From positions 1 through 64,000 of the forward strand of contig NZ_JACZCS010000019.1 in the NCBI RefSeq assembly GCF_014904745.1: a stretch of DNA of 64,000 nt. The letters are read 5' to 3'. A program made the translations under genes and the position numbers. Positions 28,076 to 39,426 of the stretch are shown piece by piece (position 1 is the first letter of the stretch; each line of letters starts with the position of its first letter). Below the pieces are notes generated by a model. That model saw only the letters and a list, made by a program, of their open reading frames with translations, was not told the DNA's origin and made no database searches. This DNA comes from Oricola nitratireducens (GTDB taxonomy: Bacteria > Pseudomonadota > Alphaproteobacteria > Rhizobiales > Rhizobiaceae).

Positions 28076-29254
28076 TCAGCTCCATCCGCCGCCATAGGGA
28101 CGATAGAAGACATGCAGGCCGATCCGGGCCTTGCGTTCCATGGTTCGCGCCCAGCGCGGACGGACATAAACCGCGTGATAATGCGTCGCAGAACCGACCG
28201 ACTTGAGCCAGATCTTGCCGGCAGACACCGCCATGGCGATGTCCTGCGCCGTCTCCCAGTGGCGCGGCGAGCGCACCCGGTCGCGCTTGCCGTCGCACGC
28301 GAAGGAAAACTGGCACCGGTTGCGCCAGTTGTCATTCTGGTAGACGACGCCGCAGATCGTGTCCGGGAATGCCGGATTGCGGACGCGGTTGAGAATCACC
28401 TGCGCCACGGCCGCCTGGCCTTCCAGCTTTTCGCCGCGGGCCTCGAAATAGACGCCTTCGGCAAGGCATTTCTGCTCGCGGGCGGAAAAGACCTCGGCGG
28501 GCAGTGGTGTCTGCGCCCAAGCGTGATCGCCCTTTTCAAAAGGCGGGATGAAGCGGCCCTGATCTTCCGGTTCCGGTTCCTTCAGCAGGCTGCGAAAGGG
28601 CGACTGGCTGACGAAATCGGGCTCGGACGGCGCATAGGCGGTGGCCAGCACATCGGCCTTCTTGTTGGTGACCAGCCTGGCGAGCATCACCGGCACTTGG
28701 GAATCACCGGTCTCGTCGCGGCGCTGGTGGAACTCGGTCGCGATCTCGATTTCCTTGCCGCCGATCCTCGGCTTGGCGAAGGCCATCAGCGTGTTCTCGT
28801 CGGTGGCCGGATGCAGGATGAAACTCTGTTGTTCGAGAACCCTGCCGGCCGAGAAGTCCTTCGGCGGGGCGACCGGCGCGACCGAAACGATGCGGCCGGT
28901 CTTCTCGGCGCGATTGATGCGCTGCTCGTCGGGGGTTGCCGCGGCTTCCGATTTCGCCGGCGTCAGGACGACGCGGCCGATATTCGGCGCATCGATGCCG
29001 CTGGAGGCGATCGACCCGGTCACGGTGGGATCGACATTGTAAACGAGTTCGGCCTTCTGGATCGATCCGGCGGCGGAGCCGACCAGGTAGGTCTGCCAGC
29101 GGCTTTGCTGCGCGTCGGCGCCGGTCAGCAGGCTGGCGATATCCTGCATGGCGACCGTGGTCGGATTGGAGAGGAGGAATGCGGCTGCCAGAACAGCGGG
29201 ACCGGACAACCGGGCCGCAACGCGGCGGGCGGCGTTAAATTTCACAATACGCAC
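28076..29254 (-). CDS. SleB/CwlJ-type cell wall hydrolase
   Basis: A 392-residue protein whose C-terminal part (about 260-385) is a Hydrolase_2 domain of the SleB family: QKCLAEGVYFEARGEKLEGQ with the catalytic glutamates, VILNRVRNPAFPDTICGVVY, CQFSFACDG and ATHYHAVYVRPRWA. The N-terminus has a membrane or signal segment (AVLAAAFLLSNPTTVA) followed by about 230 residues of unstructured-looking sequence. It likely trims peptidoglycan outside the inner membrane. The start is a GTG at 29254. It stands alone between the atp operon and der. Confidence 0.9.
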   Translation of the reverse strand: MRIVKFNAARRVAARLSGPAVLAAAFLLSNPTTVAMQDIASLLTGADAQQSRWQTYLVGSAAGSIQKAELVYNVDPTVTGSIASSGIDAPNIGRVVLTPAKSEAAATPDEQRINRAEKTGRIVSVAPVAPPKDFSAGRVLEQQSFILHPATDENTLMAFAKPRIGGKEIEIATEFHQRRDETGDSQVPVMLARLVTNKKADVLATAYAPSEPDFVSQSPFRSLLKEPEPEDQGRFIPPFEKGDHAWAQTPLPAEVFSAREQKCLAEGVYFEARGEKLEGQAAVAQVILNRVRNPAFPDTICGVVYQNDNWRNRCQFSFACDGKRDRVRSPRHWETAQDIAMAVSAGKIWLKSVGSATHYHAVYVRPRWARTMERKARIGLHVFYRPYGGGWS

Positions 29255-29380
29255 TCATGCACTCCGCTACATACGCAACGCTACTCGACAACTCGAAGCA
29301 CAATGATCGATTAACCTTGATAGCGGGTTAATGACCGCAACGCGGCGGGCGGAATCGGAACAATCGAGAGCGGGTCCCGT

Positions 29381-30814
29381 TCAGCGCTTTTTCTTCGCCC
29401 GGCCGGCGAACGGGTTGTCGCTGGTGCGCGTGAGCATGCGTATCGGCACGCCGGGCAGGTCGAAATCCTGGCGCAGTGTGTTGGTCAGATAACGCAGATA
29501 GGACTCCGGCATCGCGTCGGGGCGCGAGCATGACAGCACGAAGGCCGGCGGGCGCATCTTGACCTGCGTAATGTATTTCAGTTTCAGCCGGCGGCCGGCG
29601 ACGGCCGGCGGCGGATGGTGCTGAACGACGCCGTCGAGCCAGCGGTTGAGGCGGCCTGTAGAGATGCGACGGTTCCAGACCTCGTGGGTGTGGAGGATCT
29701 CCTGCATCAGCGTGTCGAGGCCGGCCCCGGTCTGGCCGGAAATCGGCACCGCGCGAATGCCGCGTACCTGCGGCAGCAGCCGCTCGGTCTTTTCGCGCAG
29801 ATCGGCGAGCGCCTGCTGGCGATCCTCGATCATGTCCCACTTGTTGAAGGCGATGACCGGCGCCCTGCCCTCGCGTGCGATCAGGTCGACGATCTGCAGA
29901 TCCTGCTTCTCGAACGGGATCTGCGCGTCGAGAACGATCACGACGACTTCGGCGAAGCGGATGGCGCGCAGCGCATCGCCGACGGACAGTTTCTCAAGCT
30001 TTTCCTGGACGCGCGACTTGCGGCGCAGGCCCGCGGTATCGAAGAGCCTGATCTTGCGGCCCTTCCATTCCCAGTCGACGGAAATGGAGTCGCGGGTGAT
30101 GCCGGCCTCGGGGCCGGTCAGCAACCGGTCCTGGCCAATCAGCTTGTTGATCAGGGTCGACTTGCCGGCATTGGGCCGGCCGACGATGGCGATGCGCAAA
30201 GGCTTGGTCGCATCGTAGGCGGGAATGTCGTCGTCCGTCTCGTCAGTGACATCCTCGCCGGCGAGATCGCCGAATTCCGCATCCGCCTGGTCTTCCTCCT
30301 CCTCGGCCAGCGCCCTCTCCTCGCCGATCGCCTCGACGACCGCGTCGCGCAGGTCCGGCAGGCCGAGGCCGTGTTCGGCGGAGATGCCGACCGGCTCGCC
30401 AAGGCCGAGGGCATAGGCATCGTAAAGACCTGCCTCCGCGCCGCGGGCCTCGGCCTTGTTGGCAACGAGGATGACCGGCTTGCCTGACTTGCGCAGGATT
30501 TCGGCGAAGGTGTTGTCGTCCGGCGTCAGGCCGGTCTTGGCGTCGATGACGAAGAGGACGACATCTGCTTCCTCGATGGCGCGCAACGTCTGGGCCCGCA
30601 TGCGGCCCGGCAGCGTGTCGGCATGGCCGACCTCGAGGCCCGCCGTGTCGATCACGTCGAAGGCAAGGTCGTAAAGCTTTGCGGGATGCAGGCGGCGGTC
30701 ACGCGTCACGCCCGGCGTGTCGTCGACAAGCGCGAGCTTGCGTCCGGCCAGCCGGTTGAACAGCGTCGACTTGCCGACATTCGGCCGCCCGACAATGGCG
30801 ACGGTGAAGCTCAC
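29381..30814 (-). CDS. der: GTPase Der
   Basis: Ribosome biogenesis GTPase with two tandem G domains; it acts on the 50S subunit. Both P-loops are visible ([13 protein letters not shown] and [13 protein letters not shown]), with DTPGVTRDR and EAGITRDS switch regions, NKAE and NKWD base-recognition motifs, and the C-terminal KH-like domain. It is 477 residues; an acidic linker ([16 protein letters not shown]) separates the G domains. The start is the GTG of a GTGA overlap with the TPR gene upstream. Confidence 0.96.
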   Translation of the reverse strand: MSFTVAIVGRPNVGKSTLFNRLAGRKLALVDDTPGVTRDRRLHPAKLYDLAFDVIDTAGLEVGHADTLPGRMRAQTLRAIEEADVVLFVIDAKTGLTPDDNTFAEILRKSGKPVILVANKAEARGAEAGLYDAYALGLGEPVGISAEHGLGLPDLRDAVVEAIGEERALAEEEEDQADAEFGDLAGEDVTDETDDDIPAYDATKPLRIAIVGRPNAGKSTLINKLIGQDRLLTGPEAGITRDSISVDWEWKGRKIRLFDTAGLRRKSRVQEKLEKLSVGDALRAIRFAEVVVIVLDAQIPFEKQDLQIVDLIAREGRAPVIAFNKWDMIEDRQQALADLREKTERLLPQVRGIRAVPISGQTGAGLDTLMQEILHTHEVWNRRISTGRLNRWLDGVVQHHPPPAVAGRRLKLKYITQVKMRPPAFVLSCSRPDAMPESYLRYLTNTLRQDFDLPGVPIRMLTRTSDNPFAGRAKKKR

Positions 30815-31482
30815 CCTGTCTGGACCTCGCCCGTGGCCTTGATCAGATCAAGCATGATCGAGGCGCGCTGCTGGGCGTTACGGGGCGCGACCGGATCGTC
30901 GGCGATCTGCTGGAACAGCGTCCTGGCATCGCCGAGGCGGCCGTCCTTCCAGGCGGCAAGGCCGAGGGCCTCGCGCGCGGCATGGCGCAGCGGATTTTCG
31001 TCGGATGACAGCGCCTCGGCACGTTCGGCGACGTCGGTCGCGCTGCCGGTATCGACGAGGATATAGGCGGCGCGGATATTCGCCATGTCGCGTACGGCCT
31101 GGGGCGCCGAGGTGTCGGCGGCCACGGCATCGAAAGCGGCGACGGCACCGGCGGCATCACCCTTGTCCTGCAGCACGGTCGCCGCGCGCATGCGGGCGAG
31201 CACCGGATAGGCGCCATAGCCGTCGGCCTCGAGCTTCTGCAACGCGGCCAGTGCCTCGTCGCTCTTGCCCTCGTTGGCGAGGTTGAGCGCGGCAAGGAAC
31301 CGGTCGCCCGAGGCATTCGCCCGGCTCTCGGTATAATATTCGTAGCCGGTCCAGGCCGCCGTCGCGATCACGACGATGACGGCGGCGGCGATGATGTAGG
31401 TGCCGAAGCGGTCCCAGAAGCCCTTCAGGCGGTCGGAACGGAGTTCCTCCTCGACCTCGCGGATAAAGCTGTCGTCAGACAT
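30811..31482 (-). CDS. Membrane-anchored TPR protein (YfgM-like)
   Basis: A 223-residue protein: an acidic cytoplasmic N-terminus ([20 protein letters not shown]), one membrane helix ([19 protein letters not shown], residues about 29-47) and TPR-like helices outside. This is the YfgM/TPR_21 architecture; in E. coli YfgM works at the SecYEG translocon next to PpiD and is also encoded just before der. It overlaps der by four bases. Confidence 0.88.
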   Translation of the reverse strand: MSDDSFIREVEEELRSDRLKGFWDRFGTYIIAAAVIVVIATAAWTGYEYYTESRANASGDRFLAALNLANEGKSDEALAALQKLEADGYGAYPVLARMRAATVLQDKGDAAGAVAAFDAVAADTSAPQAVRDMANIRAAYILVDTGSATDVAERAEALSSDENPLRHAAREALGLAAWKDGRLGDARTLFQQIADDPVAPRNAQQRASIMLDLIKATGEVQTG

Positions 31483-31568
31483 GTATCGATGCCGTTTCTG
31501 TCTTACTTGTGATGTGCGCTTTTACGGGTTTTGGCGGCAAAAGAAAGGGGCGATACCGCAACGAGGTT

Positions 31569-32138
31569 TCAACCGATCGGCGACACGCCGATCAGCCAGG
31601 CATGCAGCTGCATGATGAACCACGCCGTCAGCGCGGTTCCGACCGTCACCGCGATGAAGTCGTTGCGGACCGACACCTTCGCGAATTCCGGGTTGCCGCG
31701 CCGTTTCACCGCGATCCGGTTCCAGACCGCCCAGGCGAGAAACGCCAGGAACAGGATCAGCGATGCGAGATCGCCGTTGGCGAGGAGATGCGCGAAGGCC
31801 CAGATCTTCACCGCAAGCACCATCGGATGCTTGACCGCCTTCTTAATGTAGCCGGCGGGAATCTGCGAGGCGACCAGCAGAATGAAGGAGAACAACATCA
31901 GCAGCATCGCGATGTGCCGGGTCCAGACCGGCGGCTCGTAGATGATGGCCGCGTCCGGCCGGGCCTGGCCGTAGCCCCAGATCAGCAGGACCAGACCGGC
32001 CAGCGAAATGAGCGAATAGAGACCCTTCCAGGCTCCCTCGCCGAGCCGGGCGATCATCCGATCGCGAAAGCCGGGCGCGAGCATACGCACGCTGTGAACG
32101 CCGAGAAACACCACCAGTCCCGCCACGAGCCAAATCAT
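31569..32138 (-). CDS. NnrU family membrane protein
   Basis: A 189-residue integral membrane protein with five or six helices. The ATG at 32138 gives MIWLVAGLVVFLGVHSVRML, the usual NnrU beginning, and YIKKAVKHPMVLAVKIWAFA with HLLANGD is the conserved core. NnrU was named for nitric oxide reduction in Rhodobacter and is related to the plant carotene isomerase Z-ISO; here the partner is unknown. It is divergent from the DksA/TraR-like gene 49 bases away. Confidence 0.9.
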   Translation of the reverse strand: MIWLVAGLVVFLGVHSVRMLAPGFRDRMIARLGEGAWKGLYSLISLAGLVLLIWGYGQARPDAAIIYEPPVWTRHIAMLLMLFSFILLVASQIPAGYIKKAVKHPMVLAVKIWAFAHLLANGDLASLILFLAFLAWAVWNRIAVKRRGNPEFAKVSVRNDFIAVTVGTALTAWFIMQLHAWLIGVSPIG

Positions 32139-32187
32139 GAACTGCGTCTCCCTTGTTGCGCCAGCCGCAAATGAATAGCGTGACTGT

Positions 32188-32520
32188 ATGACAGCCGATC
32201 TGGAAAAGGCCAAGCAGCGCCTCGCAGAAAAACGCGCCGAAATCGAGGCCCACTCGGCGATGAGCGCGGATGCGCGCTCGACCGTCGAGCTCGACCAGGT
32301 TGCCGTCGGCCGGCTGTCACGCATGGACGCGATGCAGCAGCAGGCCGTGGCCGAGGCGGCGGAGCGTGCGCGCCAGCGCGACCTGGTGCGCATCGAGATG
32401 GCCGAGCGCCGGATCGCGACCGGCGATTACGGCACTTGCGACGCGTGCGGAGAGGAAATCCCCGACGGGCGGCTCGCCATCGACCCGATGGCGACGCGCT
32501 GCGTCAAATGCGCCGACTGA
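32188..32520 (+). CDS. DksA/TraR family C4 zinc-finger protein
   Basis: A 110-residue protein: an N-terminal coiled coil (about 1-75) with many charged residues and a C-terminal zinc finger CDACGEEIPDGRL ... TRCVKC. Proteins of this shape enter the secondary channel of RNA polymerase, but the short TraR-like members vary and the acidic tip residues of DksA are not clearly present (the coil reads DQVAVGRLSRMDAM). A role in stress gene control is possible. Confidence 0.85.
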   Translation: MTADLEKAKQRLAEKRAEIEAHSAMSADARSTVELDQVAVGRLSRMDAMQQQAVAEAAERARQRDLVRIEMAERRIATGDYGTCDACGEEIPDGRLAIDPMATRCVKCAD

Positions 32521-32554
32521 CCGCCAGAGACGTTCATCGTTTCACGTAATTGCC

Positions 32555-33853
32555 CTAGATCCCCGATCCGACAGGCTGGGTCGCCTCGCCGTCGTCCGGT
32601 GCGCCATGGATCTCCAGCCATTCGCGGTCGATATCCGGCAAATCGCCGCCACCGATCGCCGATTCGAAGGCTTTCAGGCGCTTGTAGATCGACAGTAGCT
32701 CGACGATCGTCGTCCACGAATTGACGAGATACTGGAACGAGCCGGACACCTGTCCGAAGGCGGTCAGAACCTGCTGCATTATGCCGAAGGTGAACCCGAC
32801 CGTGCCGGCGGCGACGATGGTCGGGATCAGCAGGAAATAGGCGAAAATGTTGTCCGCCTGCAGGTAGAGCGAGCGGAAGACGTTGAAGTACATGTAGTGG
32901 AAATAGAGCCGGAAATAATTGTGGCGAACGTGGCTGAACAGTTCGCGCATCGTCATCGGCTTCGCGCGGTCGTAATCGTCCTCGCCATAGACCAGCTCCT
33001 TGCGGTAGGCGGCCTCGACGCGCTGGTTGCGGAACTCCAGCCCCGGCAGCTTAATCCCGACCACCGCAAGCAGCACCGTGCCGAACAGCGACCAGAAGAT
33101 CGCCGCCGTGAACAGCGGCGCCGGAATTGCGCCGATGATGGGCAGGTCCTGGACGTAGCTCGACAGCGACCAGAGCAGCGGCAGGAAGGCGATCAGGGTC
33201 ATGACGGAGTCGATCAGCGAGACGCCGAGGCCCTCCATGATGCCGGCGAAACGCATCGTGTCTTCCTGGACGCGCTGGGACGCGCCCTCAATGTGACGCA
33301 GATTGGTCCAGCGATCCATGTAGTAGTCGTTCATCGCGGTGCGCCAGCGGAAGATCCAGTGACTGATCAGAAAGCGCGTGGCGACGAAAACGAAGATCGC
33401 CATGAAGGCGATCGACGAAAACACCCAGATCAGATGGTAGAGTTGGCCCGCGGTAACGGTGGAATCCTTCTCGAACGCCTGCTGGACGAGATCGAAGAAC
33501 GGCCGCCGCCAGTTGTTGAGGGCCACCGAGATCTGGACGCCGAAATAGGTGGTAAACAGGATGACCGCCGAGCCGATGATCGACCAGACCTGCCAGCGAT
33601 GCGGCGACCAGGTGAACCAGAAACCCGCGAACAGCGCGACGGCGGCGGTGTAATAGAGATAGAGCCAGCGGAAGGACGGCGACCAGAAGTAATGGATGCC
33701 GACGATTTTCTCGTCCTCCGGCGTCGCCACGCCCAGACCGATGTGCTGGCCCCATTGGTGTGCGCCGGAATACCACAACGCCATCACCACCGCCGTCCAG
33801 AGGATGACGGAGGTGAAAAACAGTCTCGGTTTGGGGAAGAACGACTGAAACAC
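32555..33853 (-). CDS. bacA: SbmA/BacA-family peptide transporter
   Basis: A 432-residue inner-membrane protein with seven or eight helices. The conserved stretches [46 protein letters not shown] and [20 protein letters not shown] identify SbmA/BacA, which uses the proton gradient to import peptides and other compounds and is needed for chronic host infection by Sinorhizobium and Brucella. The start is a GTG at 33853. The gene stands alone; it does not prove a host-associated lifestyle. Confidence 0.94.
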   Translation of the reverse strand: MFQSFFPKPRLFFTSVILWTAVVMALWYSGAHQWGQHIGLGVATPEDEKIVGIHYFWSPSFRWLYLYYTAAVALFAGFWFTWSPHRWQVWSIIGSAVILFTTYFGVQISVALNNWRRPFFDLVQQAFEKDSTVTAGQLYHLIWVFSSIAFMAIFVFVATRFLISHWIFRWRTAMNDYYMDRWTNLRHIEGASQRVQEDTMRFAGIMEGLGVSLIDSVMTLIAFLPLLWSLSSYVQDLPIIGAIPAPLFTAAIFWSLFGTVLLAVVGIKLPGLEFRNQRVEAAYRKELVYGEDDYDRAKPMTMRELFSHVRHNYFRLYFHYMYFNVFRSLYLQADNIFAYFLLIPTIVAAGTVGFTFGIMQQVLTAFGQVSGSFQYLVNSWTTIVELLSIYKRLKAFESAIGGGDLPDIDREWLEIHGAPDDGEATQPVGSGI

Positions 33854-34078
33854 GGCGCAATATCCTTAACGTGTCCGAATCCGGTTGGGCCGGAAATTAA
33901 ACCAATCGGCGCGAAAAGCCATGCGCCAAGGGTCACACTCCATCACGTCACGGTGTGGCGGGAAAATGGCGCATAGGAAATTGCGCCCGGGAGACATCCC
34001 GGACGAAGGCGCCGCTTCCCCGCGGTAGAGAATGAAGAGGGTTTTGCGTATTGCCGGGCGCCACCGGCCACAGCCCAT

Positions 34079-35542
34079 TCAGGCGGCACTGGCGTTGCGG
34101 ACGGCCCCTTTCCGCATGGCGGCGTAATATTCCTGCTTGCGGGCATACATGAGAAGATCGGCGCGGCGGATCACCGATTCCATGCCCTCGCCCGCCTCGC
34201 TGACGGCGGCGCCCATCGCGATTTCGATCGGCGCGTCGGAATAGAACTGGTTGTTGATCTTCAGCAGCTTCTCAATGTTCTCCGTCATCACGGCGACCTC
34301 CATCCAGTCGCAGCCCGGCATGAGGACGGCGAACTCGTCGCCACCGATCCTGGCGGCGCAGTTCGGCGCGGCAACGGCTTCGTTGAGGACCTCGCCCAGC
34401 CGGCGCAGCATACTGTCGCCGGCCTCGTGTCCGAGGCTGTCATTGGTTTCCTTCAGCCCGTTCAGATCGATGATGATGGCAGCCACCGGCCTGAGCGGTT
34501 TCCTCTCGAGCCGGTTCAGTTCATCCGTGTAGAAGGCGCGGTTGTGCAGCCGCGTCAGGACGTCGTGCTTGCCGAGATATTCCAGATAGGCTTCCGCCTT
34601 CTTGCGCGCGGTGATGTCTGTCAGCGCCACCTGGACGAGAGACCAATCGGCCTCATGGCCGGGAAAGACGGAAAACTGCAACAGGACATGGCGCTCGGTG
34701 CCGTCGAGAGCGTAGTTCACCACCTCCCGGCTGTGGAGCAGATTGCCGTTCCACAGTTCGATAAGCTGCTCGCGGAAGTGCTTCTCCATGTCATCGCGGA
34801 AGATCTCCTGCTGACGCTGCAGCAGGGTATGGCGATCGGGCGCACGGAACAGGTCCAGCGTCGCATTGTTGACCCTGACGACGCGGATCTCGCTCATGCA
34901 CTGGCGCACGAATTCGGGATGGACGTCGGTGAAGACGCGGAAATCGGTGATCCCTCTTTCCCGGATCCCCTCCAGAAGCATCTTGATCGCGCTGAAATCC
35001 TCGACCCAGAGCGACACGGGGGAATGCTCGAAAATCCCTTCCGCGTATCGACGCTGTTCTTCCTCGCGGCGGCGCGCCGCCTCGCGATCGGTCACGTCCT
35101 CCGTCGTCAGGAGGAGCCGGTCCATCGTCTCCTCGTGGCCGGGCATGACCGAGCCGCGCAACTGGATGTCGAGACGGCGGCCGGTCAGTGTGTAATTGAC
35201 GGCGTTGCTGGAAAACTCGCGCTTGCCATCCCAAAGCTGTGCCAGTTCCTCGATATGGGTGGTCAGCATGTCGTCGCGGAAAACCGAGCCGAGATTGGCG
35301 ACCAGGTGTTCGTGGTTATCCGCCTCGAAGAGTTCAAGCGTCCTGCGGTTGACCTGCAGCACGCGGATTGCGCCGGAGCAGGCGGCGACGCGGGATACGT
35401 CTTCCTTCAGCCAGGCGCGGAGATCCTCGACACCCTCGGCGCGCCAGCGATCGAACATCGCTTTCACGCCGCTAAAATCTTCGATCCACATGGCGACAGG
35501 AGCGAGCTCAAAAACTTGCTCTTCACGAAAAGCGGTGTTCAC
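34079..35542 (-). CDS. PAS-type sensor diguanylate cyclase
   Basis: A 487-residue cytoplasmic protein. Residues 14-152 and 174-312 are two copies of one PAS-like sensor, colinear at an exact offset of 160 residues (EDFS at 21 and 181, FRDDM at 88 and 248, VNYTL/VNYAL at 115 and 275). The GGDEF domain covers about 322-480 with an intact RIGGDEFAVLMPG (GGDEF at 400-404), so it should make cyclic di-GMP. The inhibitory RxxD site five residues before GGDEF is replaced by AAPN, so product inhibition is probably lost. No membrane helix. GTG start. Confidence 0.92.
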   Translation of the reverse strand: MNTAFREEQVFELAPVAMWIEDFSGVKAMFDRWRAEGVEDLRAWLKEDVSRVAACSGAIRVLQVNRRTLELFEADNHEHLVANLGSVFRDDMLTTHIEELAQLWDGKREFSSNAVNYTLTGRRLDIQLRGSVMPGHEETMDRLLLTTEDVTDREAARRREEEQRRYAEGIFEHSPVSLWVEDFSAIKMLLEGIRERGITDFRVFTDVHPEFVRQCMSEIRVVRVNNATLDLFRAPDRHTLLQRQQEIFRDDMEKHFREQLIELWNGNLLHSREVVNYALDGTERHVLLQFSVFPGHEADWSLVQVALTDITARKKAEAYLEYLGKHDVLTRLHNRAFYTDELNRLERKPLRPVAAIIIDLNGLKETNDSLGHEAGDSMLRRLGEVLNEAVAAPNCAARIGGDEFAVLMPGCDWMEVAVMTENIEKLLKINNQFYSDAPIEIAMGAAVSEAGEGMESVIRRADLLMYARKQEYYAAMRKGAVRNASAA

Positions 35543-35647
35543 GTCCTAATCTCGCATTGACTGATCGTTGCAATCATGGCGGGAAAAGGTATCCAAGCCT
35601 TTAAGCCAACGACACCGGCGAACCCGAACGTATGCGATATCTCGTCG

Positions 35648-37219
<1,572 letters not shown>

Positions 37220-37310
37220 GTCGAGCGTTTATGACGATGCGGCCGCGGATGCAATTGCCCGCGCTTTCCGCTCACCGATTATTTTGCACCGCACACGCTC
37301 GCACCGGCGG

Positions 37311-37841
37311 TCAGATTTCGAACGCCGTCGTCCCGGTTTCGCGCACGGCGTATCGCTTGGAGATTCTGTCGACAGGATGTCCATTCCTCAGCGGTACGGA
37401 CTTGTCGATGTTCCAGGTAACGAAGCCCAGACGGTCATAATATGCGAGCCCGCCGGCATTGTCGGCGCGGATGGTCGCATTGATCGCGACAAGACCGTAT
37501 TTCCCGGCGAGCTCCACCGTCCCGGAAAACAGCGCCTTGCCGACGCCCAGGGCGCGGGAATCTGCGCGGGCGAAGGTGGCGATATCGCCCCAGTCGTCCG
37601 GCAGCTTCTCGTGAAAGGCGAGCATCTGGAAGCCAAGGATTTCACCGCCCTGCTCCTCTGCGACAAGACAGGAGATGTGTATCTGCGATCTGAAGAAGTA
37701 ATCGGCGAAACCGGTTGCGGTGAAGGGCGTCTCGAAGGCCGTGGTGCCGCCGGCGAGAATGATCGCGTTGAGCAGGTCGCACATGGGTGGCACATCCTCG
37801 GGCCGCGCGGGCTTGATCGTAACAACTGTCTTGCCGCTCAT
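37311..37841 (-). CDS. GNAT N-acetyltransferase
   Basis: A 176-residue acetyl-CoA-dependent acyltransferase. The acetyl-CoA loop is in ARADSRALGVGKALFSGTVE and the last strand pair in INATIRADNAGGLAYYDRLG, both typical of GNAT enzymes. The target is unknown. It overlaps the nucleosidase gene by four bases and is the last gene of the minus-strand run from 40.7 kb. Confidence 0.88.
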   Translation of the reverse strand: MSGKTVVTIKPARPEDVPPMCDLLNAIILAGGTTAFETPFTATGFADYFFRSQIHISCLVAEEQGGEILGFQMLAFHEKLPDDWGDIATFARADSRALGVGKALFSGTVELAGKYGLVAINATIRADNAGGLAYYDRLGFVTWNIDKSVPLRNGHPVDRISKRYAVRETGTTAFEI

Positions 37842-38446
37842 TCGAACGTGCCACCTTCCAGGGCCGCTTCGACGCGATCCACCGCATCGGCGAGCTTCTC
37901 GTCGATCACGTGCAGATATTGCGTCCAGTCGTCGTAGTGATGCAGGTCAGCCGCGCCGTCGGAGACACCGCGCAAGCCGATCAGCGGCACGTCGAAAGCC
38001 ATGCAGGCGCGCAGGATCGCGAAGGTCTCCATGTCGACCATGTCGGCATCGACGGCGTCATAAGCCGCGCCCGAGACGATGTTGGCGCCGGTCGACAGCC
38101 GGACCGCCGGCAGGCCCTCGACGCGGAGCGGCAGGTCGACCTCCGCGGGCAGATCGAGAAACGGCGTGCGCCCCTTCTCGAAGCCGAGCGGGGATGCGTC
38201 CATGTCGCGGTAGGAGACGGAGGCGATCTGGAAGACTTCGGCCTGTTCGAGCGTGCGCGACCCGGCGGAGCCGAGCGAAACGACGACATCGGGCTTTCCC
38301 GCCGCGAGCGTCCGCGCCACGTTGACGCCGGCCTCGACCGGGCCGACGCCGCACATCAGCGGGGTGAAGCGGGACTTGAGATGCGGCCCGTATTCGGCGT
38401 CGACCGCCATGACATAGAGCACCTTCGAGCTTCCGACGGTTTTCAT
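37838..38446 (-). CDS. 5'-methylthioadenosine/S-adenosylhomocysteine nucleosidase
   Basis: A 202-residue purine nucleosidase (PNP/UDP fold) that splits adenine from MTA or SAH. Motifs are VMAVDAEYGPHLK near the start, VVSLGSAGSRTLEQAEVF, the nucleoside site DADMVDMETFAIL with the catalytic Glu, and GLRGVSDGA with the catalytic Asp. It is somewhat shorter than E. coli MtnN (about 230). It sits between the thioesterase and GNAT genes with minimal spacing. Confidence 0.87.
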   Translation of the reverse strand: MKTVGSSKVLYVMAVDAEYGPHLKSRFTPLMCGVGPVEAGVNVARTLAAGKPDVVVSLGSAGSRTLEQAEVFQIASVSYRDMDASPLGFEKGRTPFLDLPAEVDLPLRVEGLPAVRLSTGANIVSGAAYDAVDADMVDMETFAILRACMAFDVPLIGLRGVSDGAADLHHYDDWTQYLHVIDEKLADAVDRVEAALEGGTFE

Positions 38447-38448
38447 CG

Positions 38449-38883
38449 CTATCCCTTCACGTCGTCGCGATCATGGATCGCCATCATCGTGGCCGTCATG
38501 GTGGCGATGCGCTTTTCGTTGCCGCCCGCGGTCGCATAGGCCGTGCCGTCGACGACCGTGATGGTGCGGCCCGACTTGACCACATTGCCCTCGAAACGGA
38601 ACCGCTCGCCTTTGGCGGGCGCGAGCAGGTTGATCTTGAACTCGATCGTCAGGATTCCGGCCTCCGGCGGCATCGTCGTAAGCGCCGCGAAACCGCAGGC
38701 CGAATCGAGCGCCGCCGAAACCACGCCGCCATGCAGGAAACCGTGCTGCTGCGTCAGCTTGCGGTCGTAGGGAAGATGGATTTCGGCATGGCCCTCGCGG
38801 ACCGTTTCGAGTGTTGCGCCAAAGGTTTCCATGGCGGGTTGCCGGGCGAAGCTGTCGCGCGTCCGACGTTCGAATTCTTGCAT
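38449..38883 (-). CDS. PaaI-type hotdog thioesterase
   Basis: A 144-residue single hotdog-fold thioesterase. The start at 38883 overlaps the tspO stop by one base (TGATG). The family signature is QQHGFLHGGVVSAALDSACG with the catalytic region, followed by ILTIEFKINLLAPAKGERF. It would hydrolyse an acyl-CoA, perhaps an aryl-acyl-CoA as PaaI does. Confidence 0.9.
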   Translation of the reverse strand: MQEFERRTRDSFARQPAMETFGATLETVREGHAEIHLPYDRKLTQQHGFLHGGVVSAALDSACGFAALTTMPPEAGILTIEFKINLLAPAKGERFRFEGNVVKSGRTITVVDGTAYATAGGNEKRIATMTATMMAIHDRDDVKG

Positions 38884-39362
38884 CAGTTGAGCCACCAGAT
38901 CGAGAGGTTGAGCAGGCCGGCAAATGCCACCCAGGCCGCATAGGGCAGGAAGGAAATAGCGCTGATGCGGTCGCGATTCCAAGTCAAACGGATGAAGAGG
39001 ACGATCAGGGCCAGCATGGCGGCAAGCACGACGAGCGCCAAACCGGGAAGCCGCATGCCGAAAAAGACCGGCGTCCAGATGAAATTGAAGGCGAGCTGGC
39101 CGAACCAGACCTGCATCGCAAGACCGGCCGGATTGCGGCACCAGATGCGCCAGCCGGCATAGGCGATCAACAGATAGAGCACGCTCCAGACCGGGCCGAA
39201 CAGCCAGTCCGGCGGGTTGAAGGGCGGCTTGGCGAGCCCGGCATACCATTCACCGGGCAGAAAGCTCGTCCCGATGAGCGTGCCGCCGCCGAAAACGAAG
39301 ATGACGAAAAAGACCAGCGCGGGCCATTTCCATGGTGACGGTTGGTTGCGATCGGTCGGCAT
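38883..39362 (-). CDS. tspO: TspO/MBR family membrane protein
   Basis: A 159-residue protein with five membrane helices, the tryptophan-rich sensory protein TspO. The signature KPPFNPPDWLFGPVWSVLYL is intact and is followed by LAFNFIWTPVFFGMRLPGLA. TspO binds porphyrins and cholesterol-like ligands. It is co-transcribed with the thioesterase gene. Confidence 0.94.
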   Translation of the reverse strand: MPTDRNQPSPWKWPALVFFVIFVFGGGTLIGTSFLPGEWYAGLAKPPFNPPDWLFGPVWSVLYLLIAYAGWRIWCRNPAGLAMQVWFGQLAFNFIWTPVFFGMRLPGLALVVLAAMLALIVLFIRLTWNRDRISAISFLPYAAWVAFAGLLNLSIWWLN

Positions 39363-39426
39363 GGGGTTCTCCTATCAGTTTTTCAACGGAGATACGCGCG
39401 GGAGCCGAAGAGGTTCCCCCGCCGCG

